Shown here in pieces: positions 62,053 to 64,000 of a DNA stretch of 64,000 nt (position 1 is the stretch's first letter; each line of letters begins with the position of its first letter). Source of the stretch: Mucilaginibacter sp. OK268 (GTDB lineage Bacteria > Bacteroidota > Bacteroidia > Sphingobacteriales > Sphingobacteriaceae); the NCBI RefSeq assembly GCF_900103125.1, contig NZ_FNJV01000006.1, forward strand, positions 186,001 through 250,000, given 5' to 3'. The notes beneath the pieces are model-generated. The model was given only the letters and a program-made list of their open reading frames with translations. It was not told the DNA's origin and did no database searches. A program made the translations under genes and the position numbers.

Positions 62053-64000
62053 TAATATTCTTTTTGATTTTTCACTAGGTCCACTATTCGGTTTAATTCG
62101 ATTACGTCAGTTATATGATACTCCTTTAATACATCAGAGATTGCATTTCTTACTGCCTTTAATTTCTGAATATTATCTCTCCACCCATCTTTTTTAGTAG
62201 TTCGTATTTTGCTATCCAACTCAATAACTAATGGTTCATTTTTGTTAAGGTTATCAAATAGGGCCCTTTTACTGGAAGTATTTATTATTGTAGGATACTG
62301 TGTGGATGAAGGCTTTTTGATTCTGCCCGATAATTCTACTATCTGCTGTAAATATTTTTCATATTGCATCGATGCTTCTTTTCGCATCTTTATAAGTTCG
62401 TCTAATAATACACTCATTTTTTCGTAATACATTGGGTTGGTCGGACTCTCCTCAATTATTACTCTTCTTAAGTTATTTTCTATAACCTCGGCCATAGCAT
62501 CGGGATCATTTTTTATCTGATCTGGCAAATCGTTTGTTGCTTCCTTTCCCTTGGTTGCCAGCATTTCCACAAGGCTCATGTCATCAAAATTGGCCAATAT
62601 GCGGCTATCTTCGGCACCGATATAACTGTCTATCAAAAAACGCATAGCTGGCTCATATTGCTTTAAATCAATGTAATCGCCGCTGGCAATTTGGATTTCT
62701 TTGCGAAGGTTTTCAAACTGTTTGATATCAGAATTGATTTGTGTTTTCTCACTTTCGTTATATCCTGCTTCTTCCATATCATCTGCAATGCCGGCGTATG
62801 CCCGCATTAATGAAATCACAAATTTATATAATATAACCCTTCGGGGTTCAGTATCTTTAAGTTGATCGGGATTTTCGGTGTCGTCGCCACAGAAATATTT
62901 TATATAGGCTAATGTGTCTTTAGGAGACTCAACCGGCTCAATTAGTACTTTAACTGCTTCTAATGCTTCACTTAACCGTTCCTTGCCTTTTTGCAATCGA
63001 TTTTTTAATAACCCATCAACATCTTCTTTTTTATAACCGCCAAGAGCCTCAGAAGTGTAATCGTTATAAGCTTTTTCCAGGCTTTTGAACAGGTCCATAT
63101 AATCAATAACATAACCATAGTCCTTGTCTTCACCATCTAACCTGTTAACACGACATACGGCCTGGAATAAATTATGATCGTGTAATTTTTTGTCAATATA
63201 GAGATAGGTGGCCGAAGGAGCATCAAAACCTGTTAAGAGTTTGTTTACCACTATCAATAGCTTCATCTGTGCGGGGGATTCCACAAACTTTTTCTTTACC
63301 TCTGTTTCAAACTCTTCTACTCTATTAATGGCAGTATCAACATCTTCATTAAAGTAATTTGCTAGCATTCGCTGATATATTTCAAAACGCTGCAATTTTT
63401 CGGTATAATTTTCACCCTCACCTTTGATGTCATGAATGTTAGGGACGAATGAGGTTACTATTGCACAGTTCTTTAGACCAGCATTTTGAAAAAGTTCATA
63501 ATAGCGGCAAGCATTGTAAATGCTGTCTGAAACCAAAATGGCGTTCCCTCGGCCATTTTGTAAACGTTCTTTTTGTTCCATATCCAGCATAATATCCAAA
63601 ACGATTTTTTCCAGACGCGATTTACTGCTATAAACTTTTTTTATCGTCCCCCATCTTTGTTTTAATTCAGCTTTGGCAAATTCTGTAAGGCCCCGCGTTT
63701 TTAATTCAAACCACTCGTCTATTTTGGTTGACGAAGAAATGTTTTGTTCGATGTCCCTTGCCTCGTAACGCAGATCAAGTACAACTTTATCTTTTACAGC
63801 TTCATCAAATTTATAGGTATGTATGTATGGGCCAAATATCTCTAAACTTGTTTTTGGAGTATTTAACAAAGGTGTACCAGTAAAACCAATAAATAACGCG
63901 TTTGGGATAAATTGTTTCATAGCGCCATGCAATTTACCCGATTGAGTGCGGTGGCACTCATCAACAAATACATATACATCACCTTTTGCTTTATAATCAG
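62052..64000 (-). CDS. hsdR: Type I restriction endonuclease subunit HsdR, C-terminal part
   Basis: The frame is open to the window edge, so the N-terminal nuclease domain and Walker A are outside. Seen: the DEAD-box-type motif VFVDECHRTQSG (about 63950), FIGFTGTPLL (motif III), the helicase VI-like FQAVCRVNRLDGEDK, and a long helical C-terminus (DUF3387-like) with EELIKMRKEASMQYEK. It drives ATP-dependent DNA translocation and cleavage when bound to the HsdM/HsdS methylase complex, which must lie upstream beyond the window. Intact over the part seen, unlike the decayed genes to its left. Confidence 0.92.
   Translation of the reverse strand, partial: DYKAKGDVYVFVDECHRTQSGKLHGAMKQFIPNALFIGFTGTPLLNTPKTSLEIFGPYIHTYKFDEAVKDKVVLDLRYEARDIEQNISSSTKIDEWFELKTRGLTEFAKAELKQRWGTIKKVYSSKSRLEKIVLDIMLDMEQKERLQNGRGNAILVSDSIYNACRYYELFQNAGLKNCAIVTSFVPNIHDIKGEGENYTEKLQRFEIYQRMLANYFNEDVDTAINRVEEFETEVKKKFVESPAQMKLLIVVNKLLTGFDAPSATYLYIDKKLHDHNLFQAVCRVNRLDGEDKDYGYVIDYMDLFKSLEKAYNDYTSEALGGYKKEDVDGLLKNRLQKGKERLSEALEAVKVLIEPVESPKDTLAYIKYFCGDDTENPDQLKDTEPRRVILYKFVISLMRAYAGIADDMEEAGYNESEKTQINSDIKQFENLRKEIQIASGDYIDLKQYEPAMRFLIDSYIGAEDSRILANFDDMSLVEMLATKGKEATNDLPDQIKNDPDAMAEVIENNLRRVIIEESPTNPMYYEKMSVLLDELIKMRKEASMQYEKYLQQIVELSGRIKKPSSTQYPTIINTSSKRALFDNLNKNEPLVIELDSKIRTTKKDGWRDNIQKLKAVRNAISDVLKEYHITDVIELNRIVDLVKNQKEY

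Noticed and set aside
1..64000. CRISPR array
   Set aside because: No regularly spaced direct repeats of 24-40 bases with unique spacers were seen; the short motif cluster at 19.3 kb is too irregular.

Overview
This window looks like a chromosomal segment of a Bacteroidota bacterium, probably Sphingobacteriaceae (Mucilaginibacter/Pedobacter-like). The reasons are a SusC/SusD pair under an ECF sigma/FecR pair, LytS/LytTR regulation, DUF3078, DUF1349, DUF2911, DUF6807 and FISUMP proteins, a split YD/RHS system with a DUF6443-type protein, and weak ribosome-binding sites. This is inferred from gene families; there is no rRNA or other direct marker.

Layout. Positions 1-35 kb are ordinary chromosome rich in secreted and carbohydrate-active proteins: outer-membrane DUF3078, DUF1349 and OmpA lipoproteins, a Tat-exported Gfo/Idh/MocA oxidoreductase followed by a DUF6807 protein, a class-C beta-lactamase-like hydrolase, an M20 peptidase, an alginate-lyase-family enzyme with a beta-trefoil tail, a GH95-like glycosidase and a TPR histidine kinase. 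A TonB-dependent barrel/DUF2911 pair faces a LytS/LytTR two-component system. An ECF sigma - FecR - SusC - SusD - metallophosphoesterase - endonuclease/phosphatase locus (24.6-34.4 kb) looks like a nutrient-uptake locus for a phosphodiester-containing substrate rather than a plain glycan. Intergenic spaces hold repeats, including two inverted copies of a 160-bp MITE-like palindrome.

Positions 35-44 kb are an accessory island with decayed mobile DNA. It holds a minus-strand set of unknown small genes, two of which share a winged-helix / GN-repeat / hydrophobic-tail layout, an N-terminally truncated ATPase, a tRNA with an odd ACT anticodon, a plus-strand set with a PD-(D/E)XK nuclease-like protein and a large four-helix membrane protein, and the 3' remnant of a large serine recombinase.

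Positions 44-57 kb hold a cupin, a broken sugar O-acetyltransferase, and then a tight seven-gene cassette: four paralogous secreted fibre-like proteins with nearly identical C-termini, two giant YD/RHS proteins (the second with an RHS core and a variable toxin-like C-terminus) and a DUF4279 immunity candidate. Related ~190-bp sequences lie on either side of this cassette.

Positions 57-61.3 kb are a graveyard: transposon-like inverted repeats, a nonsense-mutated small gene, a second YD/RHS gene broken by one in-frame TGA and cut off at its 3' end, the 5' fragment of an Mrr-like restriction gene, and a serine-recombinase fragment. Positions 61.3-64 kb hold a SprT/YgjP-like metallopeptidase overlapping the end of a type I restriction subunit HsdR gene that runs off the window.

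Best candidates for an undescribed system are the plus-strand nuclease/membrane cassette (39.9-42.7 kb), the winged-helix GN-motif pair (36.2-37.4 kb) and the fibre-RHS toxin cassette (45.3-56.9 kb).
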